From Nemertoderma westbladi (lineage: Eukaryota > Xenacoelomorpha > Nemertodermatida > Nemertodermatidae): DNA of 64,000 nt. Position 1 is the first letter of the stretch; the number at the start of each line of letters is the position of its first letter. The stretch is taken from the NCBI GenBank assembly GCA_032718475.1, contig JAUCBJ010005584.1:24160-88159 (forward strand), in the 5' to 3' direction. Both the position numbers and the translations under genes were made by a program. Shown piece by piece: positions 1 through 11,417 of the stretch. The notes below the pieces were generated by a model. The model did not search any database. It had not been told where the DNA came from and saw only the letters and a program-made list of their open reading frames with translations.

Positions 1-86
1 TGGGCCGTTTAATCTGAAATTTTTTCATTGGATAAAGGATAGATTGTAGTGTGTGAAATAGGATAAAACTTGGGAAAAGACTTATG

Positions 87-1440
87 TGCACTTAGTGCAA
101 AATGCACTTAATTAATGAAAATTTTTTCGATATTTCAAACACTGTTATTTCCAGTTCTATTCATCGTAGAATATTATTTTTTGGATTAAAATGTAGTTTG
201 GAATGATTTCTAACTATAATCGTAACATTTGTTTAACTTTTTATGTCTATAAAGTGACTTAAAAATGTCCATGAATATGGTCCAAAATCGCAAATCCAGA
301 TTTATTAAATTGGATTTTTGACACTTTTAGCGACTGACACTTGATCATACACCATCGTAGATCGGTAGAGGATAAACATAAGTTTGTTAAATAAGAGCCA
401 CCATTACGATCTGCTAAAGTGCATTATTTGTACAAATAAGTGTGCAAAAGTGCAAATTTTTTAATAAGGTCAAATTATATAGTATTGGGTTCTTTTCTTT
501 GCAGATACTTTATTTTCATATTAATATGTTGTTTGAACCTTACTGAGCGCATTAGGGGATATGCGTACAAATAACCGGCCCTTATGAGGCTTCGATTGGG
601 TAAATTAATAAAACATAAGGTTGTATAGTATAAAATTCTAAAAACCAGTGTGATATTAAATGCACTTTAAATAATAAATAGAAATCAAATAACAATTGGA
701 CCACACAATTAAAAACTCGCACAATTTTGTACTTATTATATCGCTTCAAATTAATTCAACAGTGGATATTTGGGGGAAGGGGGAAGTTACAGTTTGCATT
801 CGGGGGAAGTTTGGTGAACTGCATTTATGCAGTGAATCCAAACTTCCCCCTTTGATATATCATATACTTAAGACATGCTAGGGTGACGGGGAAATATTTG
901 TTACTGTCACACTTTGCTTCCATTTATCCTATCCTTTATTATTACCCCAGTCAGATAAGAGATAATAAATCAGTAAAAACTAAACTAAACTGTCTTTCAT
1001 GCAAACAAATTTCTAACTAAAGACGATTGAATGACCATGACCATGGAAATAATTTTAAATATAATTGTATATCAACTATTTGGGGAGGCTTCCAACAATT
1101 ATTTTGTTACATATATAGTAAATAACGTTGTATGTTCTTCTTCCTCTCATAATAAAATATAAATGAAATATCTCAGATCGCTATGGCCTGTAACATTTCA
1201 CAACCAAAATATTTAAGTGTGAAAAGTGTAGGCCTACCACACACCGCCCAAACAGCCGCAAACGCATAGCCAACAAATTTAACAAAAGGTTACATACATG
1301 TTGGGTTCATGACGAGATGAGTGAAAATTGATCGCGTAATATAAAGTAAAAAATTAAGAGACGGGCTGGCTCTCCTCCACTTTCTTACCCAATGGATATG
1401 TTGTTGTAATAATCTAATATTGGGGCGGCTTTCTCTCGGT
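87..1440. repeat. Dispersed repeat R, copy 1
   Basis: The segment from about 87 to 640 recurs as a direct repeat at 2260-2800, beginning at TGCACTTAGTGC. The last part (about 1358-1440) recurs at 2880-2967 and ends in CTCTCGGTT in both copies. Copy 1 carries roughly 700 extra bases (about 650-1355) that copy 2 lacks. No coding potential is evident. No terminal inverted repeat or clear target duplication was found, so the class is unknown. The right edge abuts the 3' UTR of the LINE at 1441, which suggests insertion into that LINE. Confidence 0.6.
802..850. other. Long near-perfect hairpin
   Basis: GGGGGAAGTTTGG at 802-814 pairs with CCAAACTTCCCCC at 838-850. The loop contains a second perfect stem, ACTGCAT/ATGCAGT. 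The hairpin lies in the part of repeat R that is unique to copy 1. It could be a transposon-internal palindrome or a hairpin-RNA precursor; sequence alone does not decide. Confidence 0.6.
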
Positions 1441-2035
1441 TACAATTACAATATTACACTACGCTAACTTAAAACCAATATAAAACGTAATTACACTATG
1501 TACATGTACAACTTTACCGAGAGCGTGACAAGTCCGACTCAACGATAAAGATGTAATGTACAGAACAATTTTATATAAAACGTAATTACACTATGTACGT
1601 ACAAGTACAACTTTACCGAGAGCGTGACAATGTCTGACTCAACTATAAAGATGTAATGTACAGAACAATTTATTATAAAACGTAATTACAGTATAAATAG
1701 TAAATATAAACTAATAACTTAACTGCAGATTTAAAAGAATGTTGATTATCTAGGTTTTTAATTTCATTAGGCAGAGCGTTCCAATTTTTAATGCCGTTAA
1801 AAAAGAAAGTATCAGATTCAAAGAATTTACAATTCGGGAGGTAGAAGTTTGAAGCACTAGCTCTGGTACTGGTGTGTATCGCGTACTCTGTTGAATTTTT
1901 GTTTTAGGTAATTGGGACATTTACCATTATACACTTTATGCACATGGTTAAGACGTAGCTGCTTAACTCTACTATCTAAGTCTACTATCGAAGTAGTCCA
2001 GATTCAGAAAAGTCATCTGGAGTTAGGTGGTGCCT
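1441..2035 (-). pseudogene. 3' end of a CR1/L2-like LINE
   Basis: Minus-strand translation of about 1735-2010 gives a typical C-terminal LINE tail, including VKQLRLNHVHKVYNG and NGIKNWNALPNEIKNL, then a 3' UTR. The same 3' end is present at 6003-6471, which fixes the family relationship. Within the UTR a unit of about 98 bp (ATAAAACGTAATTACACTATG...) is tandemly duplicated at about 1479-1665; the copy near 6.2 kb has only one. It is the continuation of the RT fragment at 2968-3806, separated from it by repeat R copy 2. Confidence 0.75.
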
Positions 2036-2967
2036 AGGTGGGATAAATATTTCTCCATTTGACGCAACACCGCCGCGGCCGCTATGAGGGAGGTGAATAC
2101 CGCGGCCGCTCCTAAAGCCGCAGGCCATCGCTAACTATATAGGTTAACTTGGGATTCTGGGGGACTTTTCGATGAAGGAACAGACCAATTTTTTTTATTT
2201 TCGCACCAGGGGAGCGACTCGGAATTCTAAGATATTAGCCACTCTAACATTAGCAAATCTGCACTTAGTGCATAATGCACTTAAAAAGTACACATTTTTT
2301 CGATATTTCAAACACTATTATTTCCAGTTCCATTCATCGTAGAATGTTATTTTTTGGATTAAAATGTAGTTTGGAGAGATTTCTAACTATAATCGTAACA
2401 TTTGTTTAACTTTTTATGTATATAAAGTGACTTAAAATGCCCATGAATATGGTCCAAAATCGCAAATGTCGCGATTTATTAAATTAGATTTTTTACACTT
2501 TTAGTGACTGACACTTGATCATACACCATCGTAGATCGGTAGAGGATAAACATAACTTTGTTAAATAAGAACCACCATTACGATCTGCTGAAGTGCACTT
2601 GTACAAATAAGTGTGCAAAAGTGCAAATTTTTTAATAAGGTCAAATTATATAGCATTGGGTTCTTTTCTTTGCAGATACTTTATTTTCATATTAATATGT
2701 TGTTTGGCTCATACTGAGCGCATTAGGGATATGCGTAAAAATAAGCGGCCCTTATTAAGGCATCGATTGGGTTAATAAATAAAACATAAGGTTGTAATAT
2801 TCTAAAAAATTAAAACTATTTAACTAAAACTATTAACTAAAAACTATTAACTAAAAAAATTAAAAAAAAAACTAAAAAATTGAGAGTCGGGCCTGGCACT
2901 TCTCCACTTTCTTACCCAATGGAAATGTTGTTGTTATAATCAAATATTGGGGCGGCTTTCTCTCGGT
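2036..2967. repeat. Dispersed repeat R, copy 2, plus flanking insert
   Basis: Bases 2260-2800 and 2880-2967 match copy 1 closely, with scattered substitutions. The stretch 2040-2260 is not in copy 1 and includes two GCGGCCGC (NotI) sites, unusually GC-rich for this window. The whole block interrupts a LINE reading frame: RT C-terminal coding sequence lies on both sides. Confidence 0.6.
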
Positions 2968-3806
2968 TTGTAGTCTTTAATAAATCGTACTACTTTATTC
3001 TGAGTTACTTGTAATTTACATTCAAGCTGTTTGGTTAAGCCTTCAAACCAAGAAGGGCACGCATAGTCCATGTGACACTGTATTAAAGAAGGGCAAAGTA
3101 ACTTGCGGGAGTCGGTATTTAAACTATTTTTATTTCTGTATAGAAACCTAAGCCTACTGTTAACTTTCGAGAAAATGTTTTTCACTGTACTTTCTCCTGA
3201 TAAGCAGTTATCCAATGTGGCTCCTAAATATTTAACTTCCTTTTTATTTTCAATCTTATGTCCATTACTAGTGACTTCAAACTTAGTTACCTTCTTTAAC
3301 TTTCTTTTGGAACCAAACAAAATAATTTCAGTCTTACCGTAGTGAATGGATACCTTATTATCAACCAACCATTCATTACAGGATTTTAGAACTGCACTTA
3401 ACTTTTGGGAAATATGGATAGGATCTTTATGAGAGAAAATAAGAGCACTGTCGTCTGCATATTAAATGAGTTTAAAATCGGGATCTATACTACTTATCAT
3501 ATCATTTACATAGCATACAAAAAGCAGAGGACCTAATATACTACCTTGAGGTACACCACAGGTAATCTCTTGTACAGTAGACTGCGATTTGCTAATGACT
3601 ACAGTTTGACCTCTGTCTGAGAGGTAGGACTTGAACCAGTCTATAGAACCTACACCCATCAGGCCTAACTTACCAAGCACAATTTCATGATCTACAGTAT
3701 CGAAAGCCTTTTGTAGGTCCAACATTACCATACCAGTATATAAACCCTTTGCGTTATTAAATCTAATTGTATCAGTTAAGTTAATAAGGCAGGTGTCTGT
3801 AGAATA
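2968..3806 (-). pseudogene. LINE reverse transcriptase fragment
   Basis: Two open stretches on the minus strand (about 3731-3462 and 3450-2968) encode RT palm and thumb motifs: [29 protein letters not shown] and a YADD box, followed by HMDYACPSWFEGL near the C-terminus. One in-frame stop directly before YADD separates the two parts. The copy is 5' truncated at about 3806, before the endonuclease. The motifs fit CR1/L2/Daphne-type non-LTR elements; clade assignment would need a tree. Confidence 0.8.
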
Positions 3807-4026
3807 TGATTAGTCACTTATTTTGAATTAATATTTTAATTAATAGTTTTAAGTCAAATAATTTACTATCAAATTAAATTGTTGCATATGTCATGATCAT
3901 ATACAACATTGCAATTGACATAAGTAGGTTTTGTTGCTACGCACGCTGTAGTCTAATACTAATACCTACGCTATACCAAGTGGCTAATAAATAATTACAC
4001 ACTCAATCGTAATCTTTTACAAGACG

Positions 4027-6002
4027 TTACTCAAGTTTGTATGTTAGACTGCTTGGTCTAACCCTCTGTTGCCCGTAGTTACCAGAAGGTTCCCTTGCCA
4101 GTTCTAATAAACAAAGGCGTCCGATGGGTCGGTTGAAATAGTGTACTTTCGGTTTAGGTGTAGCTCTCCAAATAGCCAGTTCAACTGAGCATACCAAACC
4201 ATCTTTTCCTTGGTGAATTTCTGTTAAACGGCCCATTTCCCAGTTTTTTCTAGGACTACAAAGAGTACTACTAAGAGTACAATATCACCGACTGATACAT
4301 TTTCCTTCTTAGAAAACCATTTAGTTCTGAGCTGGACCGAAGGTAAGTAGTGTCTTTCGAAATGTCTAGCAAATCGACGTGATAGTAATTGCATCATTTG
4401 CCAAGTGCGTCTCAACAGCTCATCACCATCCTGTGGGTTGGATTTCGGTAACATAGTTACTGGTTTTCTTAGCATAAAATGGGACGGCGTTAGTGGCTCC
4501 ATGGCTTGTGGATTAGACGAAACAGGTAAGAGGGGTCTATCATTTAGATAACTCACTATCTCCTCTAGAAGAGTTCGGAGTAGCTCATCAGTTAGATAAG
4601 CTTTACATGGAATTATGTGGTGGAACGTGATCTTTGTGCTTTTAATCAGTCATTCCCAACTTCTGCCCCCGTCGGCTGCGTTTAACGTCCAAATCGGCGA
4701 TGAATTTAGTGATCTCCTTATTGGCGCCCACGAAATTCGTTCCCTGGTCGGATCTCATTGTGCGGCTGGTACCAAATCTACCGATTTGTCTTCTTAGGCA
4801 AAGGATAAAACTTTTCATTGACATGTCGTTAACCATATCTAAGTAGATGGTTCGAAAAGTCATGCAAACGAAGATGACACACCATCTTTTCACCATTGTA
4901 CGGGCGTACTTGACTTCAAAGGTTTTATTTGGTTGAGAGCCGCACGGGGGTGCACCAGGTAATATCGCATTCTGATCTCACTGAATATATGTTCCCTCCT
5001 GGCGTGATAGAGTCGGTAATGAATGTCATGTATCAGCTTGGTCTGAATTTCCGGGTCGAATATTAATATGGGAAACATAGTATCTCTAGAGATCGGGGCG
5101 TTAGTGAGGCGACCTCCAACTCGAATTAAACCATTTATCATTATACTGGAAAAATTGTCCACCAATGGAGTTAGGGGGTCAACGCTGAGTTGGTTGTATT
5201 TCTCAGGCTTCTCCAGTCTTTGTGAAACTCTCAGTAACTGCAAATTTGATTTATCTACTTCATTAGCAGTTAAGCCTATTACAGGTACGGTCTTAGTACT
5301 GTATCGATAGTGAAAGAATTGTTTCAGTATGGTTATAGCCACACATTTTATCCCACGAGCTATAATGGTTCATGGCTCGGGCTATTAGCGGGGATAAGCC
5401 CATATCCACATTAGGTAACAGAAGTTGGTCGGTGGATTTTTGAAGTTGAAGTTCCAGGGTCATTAGCGGTAGCTTCAGGCTGGAAATCAATATTTGGGGG
5501 AAGGTTTGAGATTTGACGGTCTGTTATTTATGTTATTGTTGGTTGCTATGTCGATAGGCTTGAAAAGTTTTGACTTAGAAGAAGGCCTGGTTTTTGGCTT
5601 AACGATTTCTAGACCCTTGACTTGTCTCATTTCCTCGGGAGTAATATGAGGAGACCATTGGTCTTCCGGTTTGGAAAGGAAATCGGGTCCATTCAACCAA
5701 CATTTAGAGTTTAAGAGGCCACTAGGGGTCGCACCACGGGTGGGTATATCAGCTGGGTTTTGAGGTCCAGGAATGTATCTCCATTGTTCTAATTTGGTGC
5801 GATTGAGTATTATTGATACTCGGTTTGTATTGTATACACTAAAACTGCAGACGGTGTTAGTTAAGTATTCCAGCACTATGGCTGCGTCTGTCCATAAAAT
5901 CGTTCTGGAGATTACAAAGTCGGTCTCGTCTAGAATATTTTTGGCAACAGTAGTTGCAAACAGTGCGGCCTTTAGTTCAGCTCTTGGAACTGTTAAATCT
6001 TT
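4027..6002 (-). pseudogene. BEL/Pao RNase H tail and integrase
   Basis: Minus-strand reading gives, in order, the end of RNase H (TNRVSIILNRTKLEQWRY, NPADIPTRGATPSG), a linker (GPDFLSKPEDQW), the integrase core (CVIFVCMTFRTIYLDM and MRSDQGTNFVGANKEI, two of the catalytic acidic positions) and the C-terminal BEL integrase domain ending NRPIGRLCLLEL. It is split across frames at about 4230, 4640-4900, 5300 and 5490, so several frameshifts and small deletions are present. It is similar in order to 50.9-53.2 kb but clearly a different subfamily. Confidence 0.85.
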
Positions 6003-6471
6003 AGATAGATAGATAGATTTATTTATACATTATGTAAAAACAATAACAAATACACCAAACAATGTACCGGTATAAAGGTATTGTCCAACATAACATATAG
6101 GATTACCCCTAAAGCTTTGCAGCTTATTTCCAAGGGGGTCCTTTATGTTACTTGGTTACAAATACAATATTACACTACGCTAACCTAAAACCAATATAAA
6201 ACGTAATTACACTATGTACATGTACAACTTTACCGAGAGCATGACAATGCCCGACTCAACGATAAAGATGTAATGTACAGAACAATTTATTATAAAACGT
6301 ATTTACAGCATAAATAGTAAATAATTAATAAGCTAATAACTTACTGTAGGACTATTGTACCTATTTTTATATTGCACACGGAGATGAGATTTAACTGCAG
6401 ATTTAAAAGAATGTTGATTATTTAGGTTTTTAATTTCATTAGGCAGAGCGTTCCAATTTTTTATGCCGTTA
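6003..6471 (-). mobile_element. 5'-truncated LINE tail inserted in BEL
   Basis: Flanked by a perfect 10-bp target duplication TTAAATCTTT (5993-6002 and 6472-6481). The minus strand reads the last LINE codons (NGIKNWNALPNEIKNLNNQ) and a 3' UTR that ends in an AGAT/ATCT microsatellite tail at 6003-6019. It is the same family as 1441-2035. Removing it rejoins the BEL RNase H reading frame, so it is younger than the BEL copy. Confidence 0.9.
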
Positions 6472-6650
6472 TTAAATCTTTGCTTTTAATCAAAGATTTG
6501 GACGCAACTAGGGACACCCGATTATCTTGGGGTGTAGTGGCCCTATAATAGGCTATGATATCAATGCCCTTGTCACTAGTGTCACCAAATACATGTAATT
6601 GGTACGTGTGCGATGGCAGAGCATTAGGGAAGTAAGCTCTGGGCACCCAA
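6472..6650 (-). pseudogene. BEL/Pao RNase H start
   Basis: Minus-strand translation contains SHTYQLHVFGDTSDKGIDII, matching the RNase H opening (YQLHVFGDASDMGIGIV) of the fuller copy near 53.2 kb. The frame is continuous with 5993 once the LINE insertion is removed. Upstream it is fused directly to gag sequence through the internal deletion. Confidence 0.8.
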
Positions 6651-7763
6651 AATTTACTGCTTCCTGCATGGCTTGCAGATTTAAAGAGGACTCGTTTAAT
6701 CTTTCCCTGTAAAGGGAGTCCTCGTTCGCCCGGGTGACTTTCCCTTTTGCCCCCATCGGCCCCATGTCCATCAGCAACTCAACCGAACCGAGTGAAAAGG
6801 CCGGCCCTGAGGCGGCAGGGTGTCCATCACGAGAGTCGATGATGGGAGACAAACTGGGGCCCAGAGTGTGGATGTTATGAGGGTGGGCGAAGGCTGTGCT
6901 GGACATTCTGTCTGCCAGCAAAGGGGTTGGTCGCACCTGTTTTGGTCGAACAGTGGGTGTAACTATTCTGTCCCTATATACTGTAGAAGTTTTAAGCGGT
7001 AGACTAGCTGTCTGACTATTCACTACAGTAGTTGTCGAAATACCAAATGGTGTCAATTTGGTTTGGGATACATTAGCCACAGATGTCACGTTCGGCTTAG
7101 GAGGATTTATTAATATACCAGTACGGGGAACCATGTTTGGCGCCGCTACAGGTGTATTAATAGGTCTAAAAAGGGTCAGTTCTAGGTTGTTGGTGATTTT
7201 TAACCGAATTAGCGGGATGTTGAGGTGGCAGTTCCGGGTGGCAATGGTGTTCAGGTCGCTGTAAACGTCTTCCACTTTCAGAAGTTCGAGATCTGTCCGA
7301 CGATTTATCGAACTCGTCGGAGGAGGTGTAGCAATCCAATTGCTTAGTCATGGTCTCTTTGCGGTGTTCTTTTAATTGAGAGTCCGATTGTCGTTTTTCT
7401 ATGGATTCGATTTCCTTTAGTATGATCTCTCGCTCCCTTTCCGCTTGCTTTCTCTTTTGTTCCGCTAAGAACTGATTTTTGCGTTCCTCTCGTTCCCATT
7501 CCGCTTCGCACTTTTGCTCCTCCGCTTCATATTCGTGCTGTAAGCGTTCATCCTCAATCTGATCGTTCAATTGTTTTAACTGATTTTGTTTTTCCTCCTT
7601 TTCCTGGTCCATAGACGCTCTCCGTTGACTTTCCATATCCGATTCTTTATGGATGCCTCTTAGGATTCTTGTAGTAGTGGGACTAGACGGCAGGTGGCCA
7701 CAAAGACTTCTTATCAACTCTCTTCTCCCTCTTGCTCTATGTATACATCGAGGTGTGCACGGA
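6651..7763 (-). pseudogene. BEL/Pao gag fragment, coiled coil
   Basis: Two overlapping minus frames. The upstream one (to about 7166) encodes a long charged coiled coil rich in Glu, Lys, Arg and Gln (about residues 60-150) followed by YTSSDE; the same YTSSDE segment occurs in the gag at 59.75-61.9 kb (GYTSSDEGD). The downstream one (7275-6651) is Pro/Thr-rich. A frameshift near 7200-7270 separates them. Codons right of 7763 read antisense RTE sequence and are not gag. Confidence 0.7.
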
Positions 7764-8156
7764 CAGGTCAGGTATTCTAGGTCATTGATCAAGAAAACTT
7801 GCCACCTCCATGCAGCATAAAGGAGGTGCCACCTGTAGCTGCATAGACCCTCTTACTAGGGCAAATCTGGTCCTGTAACTAGGACCCCCTTCGTTCTGGG
7901 ATAAGGACGCCCTTGGTCCTGGATTAAGGACCCATATACTTGGCTGCAGGGGTATATGGCCTGACCAGGCAGATGGTGATCTACCAATGGCTGGTTAGGA
8001 GTAGAGTGTTCTCATGTCCACTCTGAGGGCACTTCACTGCGACCTGCACCTGGCAGCAAGGGTACAGGGCATGACCCAGCAGATGAGCTGCAACAGCCAA
8101 TGATGGGTCATGTACGCCAGAGTAGATATGGGTGATGGGCCTCATATCTGACTCCA

Positions 8157-9032
8157 TTGCGACACCCACCCTGTGGAATGGCAAACCAGGGTGTGGTATT
8201 TGCCCCGAGAGCTGACTCGGCAAAAAAGCACCCCCCAACCCCCACTATGGATTACCTTAGCAATGCGGAGGTCCGGCCACTAGAGGCCAGTGGAATTACC
8301 GGACACAATCGGCCTCACAGGCGTCAGTTAACTCCTGACCGGCTGCCTGTCTCACCCCCTACTGGAGAGAGAGCAGCCAACAATTCTTTGAGTCCCTTTC
8401 CTGATGACCTTTCTGGCCCAAACCCTGGGTCACCAGGGAGGCCAGATTGTGATGGGGAGAGGGATTCTGGAGTTGGAGGCTACTCTCATGTTCCACCCCG
8501 ACCAACAAAGCCATTGGTGAATCTGAGGCAAGTCACTAGACTAGCCTCAGTAAACACCCTAACACTCGGGTCCCCAATGCGACAAGGTGAGCTGACTGCC
8601 TTGGCAGATAAGCTTTCTCTTAGCGCAGTGGGTGTTCAAGAGCACCGAATGCAGACTGGACAGACTGATGAGGTTCTGATTAAGGACATGGGGGGCGGTT
8701 GGCGACTCGCCCTCGCGTCAGCAGATGATAGTGGCAATGGTGGAATTGGTCTATTGATGAATCCAACTGCACATGCAGCATTGGACAAAATAGACCAAAT
8801 CTCTAACCGCATCATCCATTGCCACTTCTCATGTTCTGGAAGACTGGCTAAGAAGTTTCCTAAGGTGGTTCTGATTGTGTGCTACTCTCCAACTAGTGTT
8901 GCCCCTGTAGAGGAGGTGGAAAATTTCTACCACAATCTACAAGCAGCAACTGATGGAGTGGATCAGCATGCATTCTTAACATTCCTGGGAGACTTTAATG
9001 CAAGTCTGCATCAATCACCTACATCGCCCTGG
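8157..9032 (+). pseudogene. RTE-like endonuclease N-terminal part
   Basis: It encodes a Pro-rich leader of about 140 residues and then an APE-type endonuclease: MRQGELTALADKLSLSAVGV, QEHRM (catalytic Glu) and FLGDFNAS. The frame runs about 290 residues and is cut by the inversion at 9033, after which translation is nonsense. It is nearly identical to 56236-57110. The function in an intact element would be target-site nicking for reverse transcription. Confidence 0.8.
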
Positions 9033-9033
9033 C

Positions 9034-9697
9034 GTGTTCAGGGACCTAGATGCAGCCTTAACTGCATTCTTGGCTGCTGTAGTCTATTTGAGTCGGGACT
9101 CTTTCTGTGCCTTATATAGGTCATTTCGGCACTTCTGGATGGCTTTTCCTGTTTCGAGGGTATACAGGAACTGTTTCTGCAGCTGCTAACTTAACTGCTT
9201 CTGTGAAGGCAGTATAGCCCTCACAGTGATCTGCCGCCTCAGAGGCAAGAAACTCATACCTGTTGCTCAGCTGTAGTGTGAAGCTGGATCTCACACTTGG
9301 CTGTTGCAACAGAGAAGACCAGTCATGCCACGGCAAGGCAGATTTCGTTGTTCTGCTAGCACGCAGACTAAGTCTTACCGTGACAACAATAAGGCGGTGA
9401 TTACTGGAGAAGGGTCGAAGTGTGAATGCATTACAGTCTTGTATAGAGCTCCTGTACTTCCTACGAAACAGAATATGCTCTATCTGGGACTTGTGACCAC
9501 TGGGTCCACTATGAGTCCATAGCTTTCCAGTTCGCTTCTTGAACTGGGTTCCAGCCGAAAATAATCCATTTCCAGAGATAAAATCCTGAAGATGGACGGA
9601 ATTTCGGTTGACACTATTGCTATAGACCCAGGGCGATGTAGGTGATTGATGCAGACTTGCATTAAAGTCTCCCAGGAATGTTAAGAATGCATGCTGA
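9034..9697 (-). pseudogene. Inverted RTE-like endonuclease/linker segment
   Basis: Minus strand reads the second half of the endonuclease (SPTSPWVYSNSVNRNSVH, SNHRLIVVTVRLS) and the linker to RT. It keeps the frame where the full copy at 55.8-59.6 kb has a deletion (YEFLASEAADHCEGY) and has Arg where the full copy has a stop (VYPRNRK). It therefore derives from a less damaged source element. Confidence 0.8.
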
Positions 9698-10174
9698 ACG
9701 TCAACATTAACCACCCGGCAGTCTGCGCAGACGCATTCCATGGATGGGGTGACGCTGGACTTTACGTACATCACACCAGGAAAAATGAATTCCAACTCTG
9801 GTGCGTGGTAGCAGGTGTCAAAGAAAGTCTATAATCGTTGTCATCAAAACACCATTATTTCAATCAACATTATATTACATGAATGCTCTGTATATTTTAT
9901 TGACTCCATTACTTTATTTTATGGTCATCATTGAGCGGACATAAAGTTTGGATTGGGCGATTGTAGTGGCTTTTTTGTTTAGGCTGTTTAGTCAGTTTAG
10001 GCCTACCTTACTGCAGTACTGCCTTATTCTGTTATTGCTAAAGTCTGGCAGTCTGTAAGCAGGTGTGCAGTAGGCCTACCGGTAGTTAATTTACAGTAGA
10101 TACAAGCTGAAATGCGTCGCTAACATATGGAAGCATGTACTTAATAGTCCAGCAACATTTTCCCTTCTTAGAAA
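9698..10174. other. Unassigned spacer
   Basis: About 480 bases with no long reading frame. 9698-9835 could encode a short minus-strand peptide with a CVCADC pair, but nothing supports it as a gene. The rest is AT-rich with no recognisable repeat. Confidence 0.4.
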
Positions 10175-10229
10175 TCAAATAAATGTCATGGAACCGACGT
10201 GTGTGTCATGATGCAATACCCATGGAACA

Positions 10230-10576
10230 GACGTATGTGCCATGGTACCGAAAGGGTTAATAGGGTACTTCACAACATCATCACAACCTGCTTCCAATAA
10301 GCATAAAGTCTGGATTGGGCGATCGTAGTGACCCTTGGCTGTTTGGATCGTCACGGTGCGGATGAGACCGTCTTTTCCAGGGAAAATCTTGGTAACACGC
10401 GCCACAGGCCAATGAACACGATCTTTCAGTTCATCCTTTACGAGCACCATATCTCCAACCGCGATGTTTCGGTGAATGTGATTCCATTTCCGGCGGGTTC
10501 TGAGTGTTATCAGATATTCGTGCGACCAAACCCTCCACCAGTGTGCTGCCACTGAAGAGTCTATAAAAACGGCCAT
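10230..10576 (-). pseudogene. BEL/Pao integrase C-terminal fragment
   Basis: Minus-strand translation gives WWRVWSHEYLITLRTRRKW, IAVGDMVLVKDE, WPVARVTKIFPGKDG and YDRPIQTLCLLE. This is the conserved C-terminal domain that follows the DDE core in BEL/Pao pol. It belongs to a different subfamily from the copies at 4.0 and 50.9 kb. Both ends are lost; the codons from about 10250 to the stop at 10175 no longer resemble the family. Confidence 0.85.
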
Positions 10577-10629
10577 GGCTAAAGTAATTCCGGTGCATCA
10601 CATCCTGACAGATGTTTTTGTTTTTTTGT

Positions 10630-10985
10630 CTTTGTATTTGTTTGTTGAAATCGAGGCAATATCGAATACTAGACCCATTATATTAGTACCTGTTGACAAA
10701 CAAGCTCAGTTTACCTTAACACCAGCACACCTGCTTTTGCAGGCACCGACTACATTAATGCCTACTTCTGTACCAGCAGAAAGTGACAGCTACGGTCGTA
10801 AAGCGTGGAAAGCACGCAGCTGCTAGCTACTTTTAGCGGAAGTAAACCTAAAGAGACGGTTTTGGATGATCGTGCCGTCTTGACTACACACCCATCACTG
10901 GATGGGGTAATACGAACTGTGACTGTTAGGATCATTGACAGTCGTACTGTAGATTCTGATGATGATTCAGCATCTCGTACTTCTT
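10630..10985 (+). pseudogene. BEL/Pao integrase fragment, opposite strand
   Basis: Plus-strand reading gives VEIEAISNTRPIILVPVD and FTLTPAHLLL, the segment linking the integrase core to its C-terminal domain. A shifted frame at about 10805-10985 contains HPSLDGVIRTVTVRI, matching the later C-terminal motif. It lies head to head with the minus-strand fragment at 10230-10576, so one was inverted or two copies collided. Confidence 0.65.
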
Positions 10986-10989
10986 GAAG

Positions 10990-11417
10990 AGACTCGTAAT
11001 GAGACTGGAGATTATTAGTCTCCATGTAAACATAGTAAATAATATATGGAACATTGGTGGTTAACAAAGAGTTTTCCATGTACCTGTACACTGTAGTTAA
11101 AAGATAGCGATATAATTCCATTGTCTTTGAATGTGAACATGAGGGTAGGTATCACATAGGAGCGGATTAGTGTGTTGAGTCAATTTTCAAAAGATTCACA
11201 CAATCCATATGGATTTAGGAAATTTGATAATTTGAAAATTTGATTCTCCAGTGGATGGATTCTGGGGTACAATCGGGTGGGGACTAAATAAGCAAATAAG
11301 AGGGACGGAAGACTCGCAAGCCTTCCTTTTTTCATTTTAACACGGTCTTGTTTCAATATATTATGTCCACCAATTGACGTCTTCCTATTTTACCAATTCT
11401 CGTCTGCATATGTGAGG
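10990..11417. other. Unassigned spacer
   Basis: No gene seen. GGACGGAAGACTCGCAAG at about 11303 resembles GGACGTAAGACTCGCGAG at about 13603, just after the basic ORF. These may be two pieces of one element separated by the foldback at 11418-13078. Confidence 0.4.

Larger units (their letters stand above)
4027..7763 (-). mobile_element. Internally deleted BEL/Pao retrotransposon
   Basis: The element runs right to left: a coiled-coil gag fragment (7763-6651), an abrupt join to the RNase H domain, then integrase to a stop near 4027. Compared with the fuller relative at 50.9-61.9 kb it lacks the end of gag, the protease and all of RT. The deletion junction is at about 6650. A short LINE tail is inserted at 6003-6471. 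Its gag end is cut at 7763 by an RTE-like element, and no LTR could be recognised at either side; 3806-4026 is probable 3' flanking element sequence. Confidence 0.8.
7764..9697. mobile_element. Rearranged RTE-like LINE, copy 1
   Basis: Bases 7764-9032 match the 5' UTR and endonuclease part of the full copy at 55837, on the plus strand. At about 9033 the sequence flips: 9034-9697 is the reverse complement of the next segment (corresponding to about 57035-57725). The stretch containing the GDFNA motif is present in both orientations (8966-9032 plus; about 9626-9693 minus), forming a palindrome with about 600 bases between the arms. No 3' end is present. Confidence 0.85.

Noticed and set aside
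7166-7792. Gag reading frame starting at 7792
   Set aside because: Codons right of about 7763 are antisense RTE 5' sequence, also present at 31.0 and 55.8 kb, so the gag fragment is cut at 7763.
8157-9119. Intact 320-codon protein continuing past 9033
   Set aside because: After 9033 the sequence is inverted RTE material, so the last 28 or so codons are not part of the endonuclease.
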